Assembly: GCA_016194635.1 (NCBI GenBank)
Contig: JACQBC010000033.1
Location: 1 to 64,000, forward strand
Length of the DNA stretch: 64,000 nt
Source: Gammaproteobacteria bacterium
Lineage (GTDB): Bacteria > Pseudomonadota > Gammaproteobacteria > UBA6429 > Thiohalophilaceae
Direction: 5' to 3'
Shown here piece by piece: positions 43,867 through 53,387 of this stretch. Both the position numbers and the translations under genes were made by a program. The first letter of the stretch is position 1. Every line of letters begins with the position of its first letter. A model generated the notes under the pieces. The model had not been told where the DNA came from. It saw only the letters and a program-made list of their open reading frames with translations, and did no database searches.

Positions 43867-45669
43867 TTAAATGAGCCGCCAAACCTCACCCAAGTGTTCA
43901 AGCTTGAGCTCCATTGAGGTGGCATCTTGTTCGGGGCTGGACTGGGGGTTAAGAACGGCGAATTGAAATTGCTGTATCAAGCCATTTTTACCAATGATGC
44001 GGGCGAGTTGGATTAGGGTGTCTGGCTGATGTAATTGTTTAATACATAACACATCACCCACGCGGTAAAAAAACGCGGTGGTTACGATACTCGCCGGCCG
44101 TTCGATCGCGGCGATTGCCGGTAGCAACAAGCCACGGTTAACCTGTTCTTGTTGCTCTTCTTTTCCGGGTTGTACCAGGCCGATCGGGATGGCGCAGGGT
44201 GATAATAACTGGCCTCCCAGTTCGATGCCGCTCTTGGGGTAGGATTTCATCCAGCGAATGATGCCCAGCGACCAGGCGGATGATTCGGCTTGTCGTAAGT
44301 ATTTCAGCGCAATCAGCTCGCCGACCTGCAGTTTTTCCTCGGGTGAGGTGACGCACATGAGGCAGAAACCTTCGGGGCTGAGGTTTAATAACGTCCAGTC
44401 GTCGGCATCGCCTGGATTATGTATGTCCGGAAGGGCGGTGGTTGCGGGTGTGGTTTCTTGTTTCTGAAAATTGAGCGCTGGATAAACACTGGACCAGATA
44501 TCGTCTTTCTCGGAATTTACGGCTTGTATATCGATCGACTCATAGTGAGCTACCTGGTTTAATCCCACCAGATCGTCACCGTGTTGACTCGCGGTACCCG
44601 TTTGCTGATTCGAGATGACGGTTTCATTGACCAGTTGTTTATGTATCTGGTGAACGCCAACGCGGATGGCGAGCTTTTTAACAATTTGTTGGCGGGAAAA
44701 TTTACGTTTGTGCAATTGTCCCCACGCGACGATCAAGCGGCGCAATAAATCGGGGTAGTTTTTGTCCGTGACCGCTTGTGTTTGGTTTTGTGCGGCATGA
44801 TGCGAGCTCTGTTGCAATTCGGTTTTTAACGCATCGACCAAGCGTGTGGTATTTATGATCCGGTAGTTATTCAATTCCGCCGTCAGGTTTGGCAAACGGG
44901 CCACTTCCGGCGGATAATCGCTACCCAGTAACACGATATGTTGGCCTTCCAATAAGCGAAGGTCCTGCGCATCGGGTTTGTCGAGACTGGCAAGACCATG
45001 CCAATCGTCAAGTTGGTGATAGACACGGGAGATTTCACCCTGACGTAAATGGTAGGGTTGTGCAAGATACAATAATAAAATGCGCAGGTATTTATCTTTG
45101 AGGGTGGTTTTGCGTTTCTTTTGGTAAATATCATCCGCGGTGGGGATCTCATGGTAGTCCTGTGCTTCGGCGATCGCATACATCGCGTGTAATCGCGACC
45201 AGTTATCCTGGTGGAAGGCGGCGTAGACTTCGTATGAATTTAGTAAGGCTTGACCCAGATAGGTAACACAGCGGTGCGCCGCACTGGTTTGGATTTTTTT
45301 ATCGAGAAAAAACCCATTGGCGGTTTGCGTGTCTTCTATGACCTTGCGGTAACCGCTGGCCAAGGCCTCATAAAATCCGCGGCAGGCTTCGGATATGCGC
45401 AGGGTTTTTTCGGGGAGTGGATGGGCGACACCGATATAGTGTTTTTTAATATTACTGGTAACGTAATACACCGGTTCACGTAGCGATTCCAGGGTACGAA
45501 ACCGATCGCCGTAAGCCAGTTGGCGCTGATTCAAATAGCGCAGGGCATTAAATAATAACTCGGCGGTTTTACCGATACTGGCGCGAGGTAACTCCACCAA
45601 CCACTGTGACAGGGCGCTCGGACGGTGGTCGAACTCTTCCTCAACCGCTTGTCTGTTAAAGGGATTCAT
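43867..45669 (-). CDS. Large cytoplasmic protein with a C-terminal PilZ-like domain
   Basis: 600 residues, no signal peptide. The first 350 residues are helical and I do not recognise them. Residues about 420-510 (DWTLLNLSPEGFCLMC, VGELIALKY, LGIIRWMKSYPKSGIELGGQLLSP) resemble a PilZ-type beta barrel, though the standard RxxxR c-di-GMP motif is not clear. Given several GGDEF/EAL proteins nearby it may be a c-di-GMP effector; the link is inferred. ATG 45669, no clear operon partner; it ends next to the cytochrome gene. Confidence 0.6.
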   Translation of the reverse strand: MNPFNRQAVEEEFDHRPSALSQWLVELPRASIGKTAELLFNALRYLNQRQLAYGDRFRTLESLREPVYYVTSNIKKHYIGVAHPLPEKTLRISEACRGFYEALASGYRKVIEDTQTANGFFLDKKIQTSAAHRCVTYLGQALLNSYEVYAAFHQDNWSRLHAMYAIAEAQDYHEIPTADDIYQKKRKTTLKDKYLRILLLYLAQPYHLRQGEISRVYHQLDDWHGLASLDKPDAQDLRLLEGQHIVLLGSDYPPEVARLPNLTAELNNYRIINTTRLVDALKTELQQSSHHAAQNQTQAVTDKNYPDLLRRLIVAWGQLHKRKFSRQQIVKKLAIRVGVHQIHKQLVNETVISNQQTGTASQHGDDLVGLNQVAHYESIDIQAVNSEKDDIWSSVYPALNFQKQETTPATTALPDIHNPGDADDWTLLNLSPEGFCLMCVTSPEEKLQVGELIALKYLRQAESSAWSLGIIRWMKSYPKSGIELGGQLLSPCAIPIGLVQPGKEEQQEQVNRGLLLPAIAAIERPASIVTTAFFYRVGDVLCIKQLHQPDTLIQLARIIGKNGLIQQFQFAVLNPQSSPEQDATSMELKLEHLGEVWRLI

Positions 45670-45802
45670 AGAATTAATAGCTCCCGGGGTAGGGAGGCGG
45701 ATAACGGCTGGATATTCATACTCCTATATATCGGAGCAAACGCGTAGATTTTTAGCGAAATATTCGCGCCGCTAACCACAGCGATAGTACTGTGATAGCG
45801 TG

Positions 45803-46519
45803 TCAACCTAAATAGGCGGTCAACACCCGTTCGTCTTGCTGCAATTGCACGGGAGTGCCTTCGACTACGATGTTGCCGCGTTCCATGACATAGACATAAT
45901 CGGCCACCTCCAGGGCGCGTTTAGCGAATTGTTCGACCAACAGCAAGGTAATGCCCGCAGCTTTGAGCCGGCGTAGCGTGTTGAAAACTTCGTGTACGAT
46001 CACCGGGGCCAGACCCATCGAGGGTTCATCCAGCAGCATAATACTGGGTTCGCCCATCAGGGCGCGTCCGATCGCCAGCATTTGTTGTTCACCGCCCGAG
46101 AGGGTGCCGGCTTGCTGCGCCGCGCGCTGTTTTAGTCGCGGGAATAATTCGTAAATTGTATCGAGCCTGGGCCGTGCGGGTTTTTTATAGCCGAATAATG
46201 CGGGCAAGTGACGGTAGGCGCCTAATAATAGATTATCTTCCACCGATAAAGGGCCGAACACGCGGCGCCCTTCCGGCGCGTGGGCGAGTCCTAAACGCGC
46301 GGCATGCGCTGCGTCCCTGCCGTGGAGGGTCTGGCCGTTTAATAACACCCGGCCCTGGGTGGGGGTTAATAATCCGGAAATTGTCCGTAGGGTGGTGGAT
46401 TTACCCGCACCATTGGCACCAATTATGGCTACGACGCTACCGGTTTTTACTTCCAGGCACACGCCGTGCAACACCTCGCTATTGCTATAACCGGCGTGTA
46501 GATTCTCCACGATCAGCAT
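45803..46519 (-). CDS. livF: Branched-chain amino acid-type ABC transporter ATPase, LivF
   Basis: 238 residues. ABC motifs: Walker A GANGAGKST, signature LSGGEQQM and Walker B IMLLDEPSMGL. LivF-type features are SAHAPEGRRVFG-like switch region (LAHAPEGRRVFG) and a short C-terminus (VYVMERGNIVVEGTPVQL). Its start overlaps the end of the LivM-LivG fusion gene by 7 bp. Second ATPase of the transporter. Confidence 0.92.
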   Translation of the reverse strand: MLIVENLHAGYSNSEVLHGVCLEVKTGSVVAIIGANGAGKSTTLRTISGLLTPTQGRVLLNGQTLHGRDAAHAARLGLAHAPEGRRVFGPLSVEDNLLLGAYRHLPALFGYKKPARPRLDTIYELFPRLKQRAAQQAGTLSGGEQQMLAIGRALMGEPSIMLLDEPSMGLAPVIVHEVFNTLRRLKAAGITLLLVEQFAKRALEVADYVYVMERGNIVVEGTPVQLQQDERVLTAYLG

Positions 46520-48432
46520 GACACACCCAAATAGGCGTTTACTACCGCGGGCTCACGTTTGATCGCCTCGGGCGTGCCGCTGGCGATGATTTTGCCGCCG
46601 TCGAGGACGGTGACCACATCGCACAGTTCACTGACCACGTCCATATGGTGCTCGATCAAAATAATGGTGATACCGCATTGCCGGATATGGCGGATGACCT
46701 CCACCAAGCGGGTTATATCGGGATGGGCTAAACCCGCGGCGGGTTCGTCAAGAATCAACAAGGCGGGATGACATGCCAGGGCGCGCGCGATTTCTAACAA
46801 ACGTTGCGCGCCGTAGGGCAGGTCCTTGGCGCGCTGTTGCGCCAGGGGGTGTATACCGACCCATTCCAACAGCGCCAGGGCCTTGGCTTGGGCCTGGGTT
46901 TGTTGTTGTTTACCTAACCCAAGTAACAGTAGCGCCAAGGGAACGCGGTAATGATCGCGTAAGGCCAACATCACGTTTTCCAAGGCCGACAATTCGCTAA
47001 ATAACTGCAGGTTTTGAAAGGTACGGGCGATACCGCTGTGGGCGATTTTATACAAACTTCCCAGTGGCAGGGGTTGGCCGCGAAACCGGATTGTTCCACC
47101 GCTAGGGGAATACAGTCCAGTAATCAGATTCACCAGCGTGCTTTTACCTGATCCATTGGGCCCAATCAAACCGTGTATTTGCCCCGTCATGACATGCAGG
47201 GAAATATCGTTCAGGGCTTTCACACCGCCGAAGTGGTGTTTGAGCTGTTGAATCTCAAGCAAACGTTGAGGGGATTGGGTCTGCGGCCTGAGTACCTTTT
47301 CCAAGGGCAGGCTCGGGGGCAGGCTGTCGGCATCAATATGAAATAGCTGTGCCAGGCGGCGTGTGGCGAATCCCATCAACCCTTCGGGTAATCCCACCAC
47401 CACGGCAAATAACATCAGGGCAAAGATCGCCTTGCGCCAGTCCTCGGTATTGTGGATCAATAAAGCACCTACGGCTAAGATAACCATGGCCAGGATCGGC
47501 GCCAGGGCTTGGAAGCTGCGTAAGGTTTGTTGCCGGTATTTTTCTAAACCTGAAAGCAAGGCGATGATCACTCCGATCAGGGCGAAACTGCGGAACACTA
47601 CCGGGTTGGATAATAAATTAGGTAACAAGACGATCAACGCCGCGCCCACCACCGCGCCCCATAGATTTTTACGGCCCCCAAGTACCACGCCCAGTAATAA
47701 AATAATCATCAGATCATAGCCAAAACTGCTGGGTTGCAGGTATTGGAAATTAAACGCGTACAATCCACCGGCCAAGCCGCCTAGGGCGGAGCCGATGGCG
47801 AAGCCCGCAATTTTATGCCGGTAAGTACCTACACCTATGGCGTCGGTGGCGATCGGACTGTCGCGCAGCGCCTCGAAGGCGCGGCCCCATTGGGAATTGA
47901 GCAGATTGCGCATCGTCAACCATACCAGCGCCAGGATCGCCAAACACATCCAGTAGAAACCGGCGGCGGTGAATTGCCAACCCCACAGGTCGGGGCGGGT
48001 CACGTGTAATCCCTGCGCGCCTTGGGTGAGCCATTCCATTTCGTTGAGCGTGGTGGTGGTGATGGCGGAAAAGCTCAGTGTCGCTAGCGCGAACTGCGGA
48101 CCGTCTAATCGCAACGCGGGAAACGCCAAGAGTCCACCGACCAAGAAGGTGCTAACGAAACTAAAACCGAGCGCAGCCACTATACCCAATCCAAAATGCG
48201 TGACGCTTAGACTTGCGGCGTACGCGCCTAATCCTAAGAAGGCCGCTTGCGCGAGGTTGATCTGTCCCAAATAACCCACGGTGACATCTAAGCCGATCAG
48301 GCACACGCCATAGATGGTCAATAGGGTTAACAAACCCAACGCGTAGGGAGTATTAATCGCCAGAGGTAAACAGCCCAGTGCGCCTAGCAGTACTACTTCG
48401 GTGCCGTGGGTGAATAACCAACGTTTGTTCAT
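46513..48432 (-). CDS. LivM-LivG fusion: permease joined to ABC ATPase
   Basis: 639 residues. An N-terminal LivM-type permease with about nine membrane helices (about 10-300; VGYLGQINLAQAAFLGLGAYA, FRSFALIGVIIALLSGLEKY) continues through extra membrane segments (about 310-360) into an ATPase domain (about 385-639) with GPNGSGKST, LPYGAQRLLEIARAL and LLILDEPAAGL. In most liv operons these are separate genes. The single polypeptide would make a heterodimer with LivF. Co-transcribed with LivH upstream (11 bp gap). Confidence 0.9.
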   Translation of the reverse strand: MNKRWLFTHGTEVVLLGALGCLPLAINTPYALGLLTLLTIYGVCLIGLDVTVGYLGQINLAQAAFLGLGAYAASLSVTHFGLGIVAALGFSFVSTFLVGGLLAFPALRLDGPQFALATLSFSAITTTTLNEMEWLTQGAQGLHVTRPDLWGWQFTAAGFYWMCLAILALVWLTMRNLLNSQWGRAFEALRDSPIATDAIGVGTYRHKIAGFAIGSALGGLAGGLYAFNFQYLQPSSFGYDLMIILLLGVVLGGRKNLWGAVVGAALIVLLPNLLSNPVVFRSFALIGVIIALLSGLEKYRQQTLRSFQALAPILAMVILAVGALLIHNTEDWRKAIFALMLFAVVVGLPEGLMGFATRRLAQLFHIDADSLPPSLPLEKVLRPQTQSPQRLLEIQQLKHHFGGVKALNDISLHVMTGQIHGLIGPNGSGKSTLVNLITGLYSPSGGTIRFRGQPLPLGSLYKIAHSGIARTFQNLQLFSELSALENVMLALRDHYRVPLALLLLGLGKQQQTQAQAKALALLEWVGIHPLAQQRAKDLPYGAQRLLEIARALACHPALLILDEPAAGLAHPDITRLVEVIRHIRQCGITIILIEHHMDVVSELCDVVTVLDGGKIIASGTPEAIKREPAVVNAYLGVSC

Positions 48433-48443
48433 CCACCTATGCC

Positions 48444-49322
48444 TTAGACTTTACGGACGATGGCTTTACCGAAGATGCCGGCCGGACGCAGCGCCAAGGC
48501 CAAGATCAGCAGTACTAAACCGGGAACTTCGCGCCAGCCGCTGCCGATATAAAAGCTGGCCAGGTTTTCCAAAGCCCCCAGCAACATACCGATCACCACA
48601 ATACCAAACCCGGAATCCAAGCCCGCGACAACGGCGACCGAGAAGGCTTTGAGGATCAACGTCGAGGCCATGGTCGGCCCCGCCGTGGTGATCGGCGCAA
48701 CCAAAATACCCGCCAGCGCGGACACCAAACCCGACAAGCCGTAGGAAAGCATGATAATGCGGCGCGCTGAAATACCCATGAGCTGGGCCGCGTCGCGATC
48801 CGTGGCGACGGCGGCGAACGCCTTGCCCAGCAAGGTCTTATTCATCAGCAGTTCGATGAGCCCCATGATGACAAACACACCGCTAGCCAAGGTAATTTCT
48901 TGGCAGGTGATATCGATGCCCAGGAATGAGATTGGGTCGGTGGCGAATGGCGAGGGGAAGGGGTGATCGTCCCTGCCCCAGATATTCTCCGCGCTGGAGA
49001 AAAAAAACAAACCCAAGATGATCGTCATCAGTATCCAGCCCTCGCTGTTTTGCGCGAGGGCGAGCCTGACCGCGGTACGTTCCACAAACAGGCCCAGCGC
49101 TATCCCAAACAACATGCCAAGCGGCAGCATCAACCAATACGACAATCCCCAGTTCAATAGGCTGAGGCTGAATAAGGTTGAGAGCATCACCAACTCACCT
49201 TGACCAAAATTAATACTCTTGCTGGTGGCGTAGGTGAGTTGAAAGCCATAGGCGATGAGCGCATAGATCAAACCGATCAACGAGCCACTCACCACGATCT
49301 GGGCAATGATAGTAGGCTGCAT
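48444..49322 (-). CDS. livH: ABC permease LivH
   Basis: 292 residues with about eight membrane helices. Family blocks: SGSLIGLIYALIAYGF, NFGQGELVML, ERTAVRLALAQ, DRDAAQLMGISARRIIMLSYGLSGL (EAA-like loop) and GLDSGFGIVVIGMLLGALENLASFYI. It pairs with the LivM half. The substrate may be branched-chain amino acids, amides or urea; sequence alone cannot tell. Starts 18 bp after the binding-protein gene. Confidence 0.92.
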   Translation of the reverse strand: MQPTIIAQIVVSGSLIGLIYALIAYGFQLTYATSKSINFGQGELVMLSTLFSLSLLNWGLSYWLMLPLGMLFGIALGLFVERTAVRLALAQNSEGWILMTIILGLFFFSSAENIWGRDDHPFPSPFATDPISFLGIDITCQEITLASGVFVIMGLIELLMNKTLLGKAFAAVATDRDAAQLMGISARRIIMLSYGLSGLVSALAGILVAPITTAGPTMASTLILKAFSVAVVAGLDSGFGIVVIGMLLGALENLASFYIGSGWREVPGLVLLILALALRPAGIFGKAIVRKV

Positions 49323-49340
49323 TGCGCTTACGCCGCGGGA

Positions 49341-50579
49341 TTATTTCTTGGGTTTATCTAAGGAGGCATTTTTGATCAAACGCGCCCGATCCGCGTCGTT
49401 GGCGAATATCACACGGCCGTCACTGACGGTACCCATCACCACTTGGTTACGACGAAACGCCTCGTGGGTGTTCACATCGGCGGGGTTCCAGGGGCTGTAA
49501 GGATGAACCCAGGTGGTAATCACACCGACGACGGGTTCCTTGAGGTTTTCTAACGCGTCTTTGATCTTGTGGGTGTCGGTGCTTTTGGCCTGTGTTACCG
49601 CGGCCGCGAACAGATACACGGCGTCGTAACCCTGTGCGGCCGACATCGGTGAAGGAATACGGTCTACCCCGTAGGTTTTATGATAATTGTCGATAAACGC
49701 CTTGATCCGCGGGGTAATGGGTTCTTCGATGAAACTTTGAGGTGTCATCGCGCCGTTGCCATTCTTGCCCGCGTTATCAATGAAGTTCGACATGGAAAGC
49801 GCCCAGCCGCCCAGCAGGGGGATGTGCAGACCGATCTTGGCCTGGCCATTCGCCACCGCGGCCAGTTCCGGTCCCACCGCCCAGACCACAATGGCTTGCG
49901 CGCCCGCCGCCTTGATGTGTAACAGTTGCGCGCTCATGTCTTTATCGCCGAGATTAAATTTCTCGCTGGCGACCACGTCTAATTTATTGCCTTGCGCCTT
50001 GATTTGTTCAAGCAGATCATCGCGGCCCGAAACGCCGTAATTGGTGGAATCGTGCAGGATCGCCACTTTAGTGAAATGGCGCTTGATGGCTTCTTCTATC
50101 ACCATGGCGCTTTGAATACCGTCGTTGGCGGAAAAGCGGAAGATCGACAGATCCTTAACCCCCGCTTTTGACCACTGCGTCATCGAGGCGGAACCCGCCG
50201 CCGGGGTGATGATCTTGGTCAGTCCTTTTTCTTGAAAATATTTATCACCGGCCAGGGCCACGCCGGTATTCACGGTACCGATAACGCCGGAAAGATCCGA
50301 CATCCCGGCCAACTCCTGTGCGATCAATGCGCCACGTTCGTTCTTGGCTTCATCGTCACGTTCGATCACTTCGATCTTTAATTTTTTAGCGCCAACCTCG
50401 ATACCCCCCGCGGCATTGATTTCACTGATGGCTAGCTTAGCACCGTCGCGCATCGACACCCCCATCGGGGCCGAGCCGCCGGAAAATGGCCCGGTGATGG
50501 CGATTTTGATGCTATCGGCCGCGAAGCTCGGCGCGAGAATGAGTCCGCATAACACGGTGGCTACGAGTCGTTTTTGCAT
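49341..50579 (-). CDS. Type I periplasmic substrate-binding protein of the liv-type transporter
   Basis: 412 residues with a signal peptide (about 1-20, LAPSFAADSIKI). The two-lobe Leu/Ile/Val-binding fold is visible: IAITGPFSGGSAPMGVSMRDGAKLAISEINAAGGI, VIGTVNTGVALAG, VAILHDSTNYGVSGRDDL, AQAIVVWAVGPELAAVANGQ. First gene of the four-gene transporter operon (AGGAGA box before ATG 50579). The ligand cannot be read from sequence. Confidence 0.9.
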   Translation of the reverse strand: MQKRLVATVLCGLILAPSFAADSIKIAITGPFSGGSAPMGVSMRDGAKLAISEINAAGGIEVGAKKLKIEVIERDDEAKNERGALIAQELAGMSDLSGVIGTVNTGVALAGDKYFQEKGLTKIITPAAGSASMTQWSKAGVKDLSIFRFSANDGIQSAMVIEEAIKRHFTKVAILHDSTNYGVSGRDDLLEQIKAQGNKLDVVASEKFNLGDKDMSAQLLHIKAAGAQAIVVWAVGPELAAVANGQAKIGLHIPLLGGWALSMSNFIDNAGKNGNGAMTPQSFIEEPITPRIKAFIDNYHKTYGVDRIPSPMSAAQGYDAVYLFAAAVTQAKSTDTHKIKDALENLKEPVVGVITTWVHPYSPWNPADVNTHEAFRRNQVVMGTVSDGRVIFANDADRARLIKNASLDKPKK

Positions 50580-50805
50580 GGTGATTCTCCTGGCTGGATC
50601 TTTTTAGGAATGGGTATTTCTGTTTGTATGATACACAGAATATTCTTAGGGTAACATGCCAAATACGCACAAAAAATACGATTTAATCCGGATCGAAATA
50701 TTTTTCAAGCCGCTTCAATTAATACCGGCCAAGGCGAGTGATTTTTAAATCAGGAGAAGAAAGTGTAAGGTGCGGCGTATTACCGGGGCACCCTACTTGG
50801 CAAGG

Positions 50806-51303
50806 TTAACGGAGCTTCGACAGGATAATTTTAAACTGTCCCTGTAATTTATCCGCCTTGGTTTCGTCGAGGGTTAGGCGCACCAGTTTGACGCAGGTGT
50901 TGGCCACGTTGGTGAGGGCGGTGGTATTGGCGGGGGTATTTTCGATTTTGTCAATAAACGCATCAGAATCGTCATCCAACATAAGCCGCAGGGTGCGGAT
51001 GAGTTCTTGTCTGATCAGGGCGGGGGTCTGGATTTTGGGCATGGACGCGGTCTTATGTGGCGTGCTGGGCGGGGGGCTGGGGTTAAAATGCGACAGGGTT
51101 TTGATGTAGCCATCGCGCATGAGTCCATTCACTTCGCGCATGAGATCCGGCAGGGGCAGGCCCTTATTCGAGATCTGGGTGAGGTTGTTATGCCCGTCGA
51201 CCATCACTAACACGAACCGCTGGCGTTGATCGAGGGCGGATTGCTTGGTCTCCAACGCCGCCTTGCCCTTGGCGGTTCTTACCAAAACCGTTTGTGTGTT
51301 CAT
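50806..51303 (-). CDS. Cytoplasmic protein of unknown function
   Basis: 165 residues. The first 70 are a small alpha/beta or winged-helix-like domain (KGKAALETKQSALDQRQRFVLVMVDGHNN, LPDLMREVNGLMRDGYIKTL), a pattern I associate with GspE N-terminal-like or response-output domains, then a Pro-rich linker and a helical C-terminal domain (LIRQELIRTLRLMLDDDSDAFIDKIEN). Function unknown. One base after the membrane-protein gene on the same strand, so the two are one unit. Confidence 0.55.
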   Translation of the reverse strand: MNTQTVLVRTAKGKAALETKQSALDQRQRFVLVMVDGHNNLTQISNKGLPLPDLMREVNGLMRDGYIKTLSHFNPSPPPSTPHKTASMPKIQTPALIRQELIRTLRLMLDDDSDAFIDKIENTPANTTALTNVANTCVKLVRLTLDETKADKLQGQFKIILSKLR

Positions 51304-51304
51304 A

Positions 51305-51604
51305 TCATGCGGATAATACTTTAATGACCCTGTGGATGAGTTTTACCGTCACTACGACATAGACGGCGCCAAAGAAAAAGATAAACGCCACGATCAAACG
51401 TAACAAGGCCTCCGGTAATAACGCGGCGAAGGGGGTGGCGAAGTAGCCAAGGGTAAACAGTACCACCAAGAATTGCAGAATACTCCATTGTTTACCGATC
51501 ATGCCGCCGGGGACCGCCCGTTTAAGTGACATGACCAGACCCAGGCAATACAGCATCACGACGATGGCGGCGATACTAAGGTAAAACGCGAGATCGAAAT
51601 TCAT
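51305..51604 (-). CDS. Small membrane protein of unknown function
   Basis: 99 residues from ATG 51604 (GGGGAAA box upstream). Three hydrophobic segments (about 6-26, 40-58, 68-92) with the loop MSLKRAVPGGMIGKQWS. I do not recognise a family. The stop is directly before the next ATG on the same strand, so they are co-translated. Could be a membrane anchor or sensor part. Confidence 0.55.
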   Translation of the reverse strand: MNFDLAFYLSIAAIVVMLYCLGLVMSLKRAVPGGMIGKQWSILQFLVVLFTLGYFATPFAALLPEALLRLIVAFIFFFGAVYVVVTVKLIHRVIKVLSA

Positions 51605-51797
51605 AGTTGTTTCCCCACTATTTATGTATAGTCTTGCTTTATGTCCCAATCAGGGTAATCTTAGTGTAAATTAAATTACAAATCATCATCCCTGAGCTTC
51701 GCAAGCGCTGTTTAAAGTTGCATCAGTGCATGGGACTATTCGCATACACTCACGTTGCAAAACGCTAACAGTTTTAGAGCTGTCGTGCAACCGACAG

Positions 51798-52463
51798 TTA
51801 TGTCGGGCTTAGAAGATCCTGTCCCTGCCCATTGGCGAAGTTCGTCAGGGCCGAAATATTGTGTAATTGCAATTTTTTCATCATGTTAGAGCGATGTTTC
51901 TCAATGGTTTTGATGCTCAAACCGAAGTGTTGGGCAATGTATTTACTGGTGTGGCCGTGGGCGATCAGTTTTAGAATTTCGCGTTCACGTTGGGTCAGCG
52001 TATCCCACCGGGATTGGGCGGTAGTGGTCTTGTTACCCAGCAGGAATACGTGGATCACTTTTTCAGAAATGCTCGGACTCAAATAGGTTTTACCGGCCAA
52101 CACACTGCGTACCGCCAGGATCAGCTCCGCATCGTTGGTATCTTTTAAAACATAACCGGTGGCCCCGTCACGCAGCGCTTCGCGGATGCAGTCTTCGTTC
52201 TTATGCTGGGTCAACACCAACACCTTGGTGGCGGGGAAGCGCTGGCGAATGGCCGCGACGATACCCATGCCGTGGATCCCAGGCAGTTTAAAATCGACAA
52301 TCACCAATTCCGGCAGCCGTTGTTCAATCAGGCGCAGGGTGTCGTAACTATTGTCTACGTCGGCGATGACCTCCAAGTCAGGTTCAATACTCAATAAGGC
52401 CCGTAAGCCCGCGCGTAAAATACTGTGGGGCTCGGTAATCAATACGGTTCGTTTGGCGCTCAT
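51798..52463 (-). CDS. NarL/FixJ-family response regulator (LuxR-type HTH)
   Basis: 221 residues. Receiver (1-120) with phosphoacceptor Asp57 in VDFKLPGIHGMG and LTQHKNEDCIREAL; C-terminal LuxR HTH (LTQREREILKLIAHGHTSKYIAQ, SIKTIEKHRSNMMKKL). It follows the last pseudopilin gene by 9 bp on the same strand and may regulate the secretion operon or be regulated with it. No histidine kinase is adjacent. It shares GKTYLSPSIS with the paralogue at 63058. Confidence 0.9.
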   Translation of the reverse strand: MSAKRTVLITEPHSILRAGLRALLSIEPDLEVIADVDNSYDTLRLIEQRLPELVIVDFKLPGIHGMGIVAAIRQRFPATKVLVLTQHKNEDCIREALRDGATGYVLKDTNDAELILAVRSVLAGKTYLSPSISEKVIHVFLLGNKTTTAQSRWDTLTQREREILKLIAHGHTSKYIAQHFGLSIKTIEKHRSNMMKKLQLHNISALTNFANGQGQDLLSPT

Positions 52464-52472
52464 CGAGGGTAC

Positions 52473-52994
52473 CTATCGGAGTGGTAACGGCGTAGGCGTA
52501 GGTGTTGGAGAAGCACTTACCCCGGTCGTGGGCTGGGGGTTGCGGCTACGAGGTTTATAAATAAATTGCCAGTCGGCATAGTGTTCTTGACCCTCGAAGC
52601 TTTGGTACTGCAAACCAAAATTGGCCTGTTTAATCGGCCGCAGCTTTGAGGGGCAGTAGACGCCCATGATGTGATCGTTACTGTCCTTGATTAACCCCCA
52701 GTCGTTACTGCCGGTGATCGGATCGCGGTACAGCTTGCGTAAATGCCGTACCACGCTGGGTTGACGCGGATCGCGGATTAAGTCCGCGAGGGTTTGCGGG
52801 TATTGTTTTAATCCCCCTTCGGTGGCCAGATAATAACGGCCAATGGCCTGACGGTATTGTTCGCCGATGAATAATAAATCGGCTTCGCGCGCGCGTTGTT
52901 GCGCGGTGTGCCAGACGGTGCCGGTGGCCGCCAGGGTCGCGCCTAGGAGGGCGATGGCGAGTAACACTCCAATATATGTAAAACCACGCGGCAT
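52473..52994 (-). CDS. Type IV pilin-like (pseudopilin) protein
   Basis: 173 residues from ATG 52994 (upstream in-frame ATGs 53012 and 53024 overlap the previous gene). The prepilin-like start MPRGFTYIGVLLAIALLG has Gly before Phe but lacks the Glu at +5 (Ile-Gly instead), so it could be an atypical or minor pseudopilin. The rest is soluble with an unstructured Pro/Thr C-terminus (SPTPTPTPLPLR). It ends the pseudopilin group of this secretion operon. Confidence 0.7.
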   Translation of the reverse strand: MPRGFTYIGVLLAIALLGATLAATGTVWHTAQQRAREADLLFIGEQYRQAIGRYYLATEGGLKQYPQTLADLIRDPRQPSVVRHLRKLYRDPITGSNDWGLIKDSNDHIMGVYCPSKLRPIKQANFGLQYQSFEGQEHYADWQFIYKPRSRNPQPTTGVSASPTPTPTPLPLR

Positions 52995-52998
52995 GGGC

Positions 52999-53385
52999 TC
53001 ACCATTCGGCATAGGCACTTCCATCCGGGGCCTTGCCGGGCGCGCCGCTATGAATATCGTATACCTGGCCTTTAGAAGGATCCGATGGGGGCACAATCAC
53101 CCAACTGCTGTCGGATTGGGTGAGGGGATCAGGGGGGATCTTGCGCAGGTATTTTTTGGTAACCAAATCCTCCAAGCTATCGGGATATTTACCGTTGTCG
53201 CCGTAATATTTATCCAACGAGTCACGCACGATGGCGAGGTTGTCGCGCAACACGGCCTCCTTGGATTTTTCAATGCTGTGAAAATAACGCGGCAACGCCA
53301 GGGTCAATAACAGCGCGATGATGGTCATCACGACTAATAATTCGATGAGGGTGAAGCCCGGGGATTTTGGTTGTAGGCGGGCCAT
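52999..53385 (-). CDS. Pseudopilin, GspG/PulG-like
   Basis: 128 residues from ATG 53385 (GGGAG upstream). Prepilin-peptidase site PGFTLIELLVVMTIIALL with Glu at +5, then an alpha-helical stem and a C-terminal beta region with the calcium-site-like DP-LTQSDS and AYAEW end. Belongs to the T2SS-like operon; the gap to the upstream gene is 2 bp. Confidence 0.82.
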   Translation of the reverse strand: MARLQPKSPGFTLIELLVVMTIIALLLTLALPRYFHSIEKSKEAVLRDNLAIVRDSLDKYYGDNGKYPDSLEDLVTKKYLRKIPPDPLTQSDSSWVIVPPSDPSKGQVYDIHSGAPGKAPDGSAYAEW

Positions 53386-53387
53386 GG

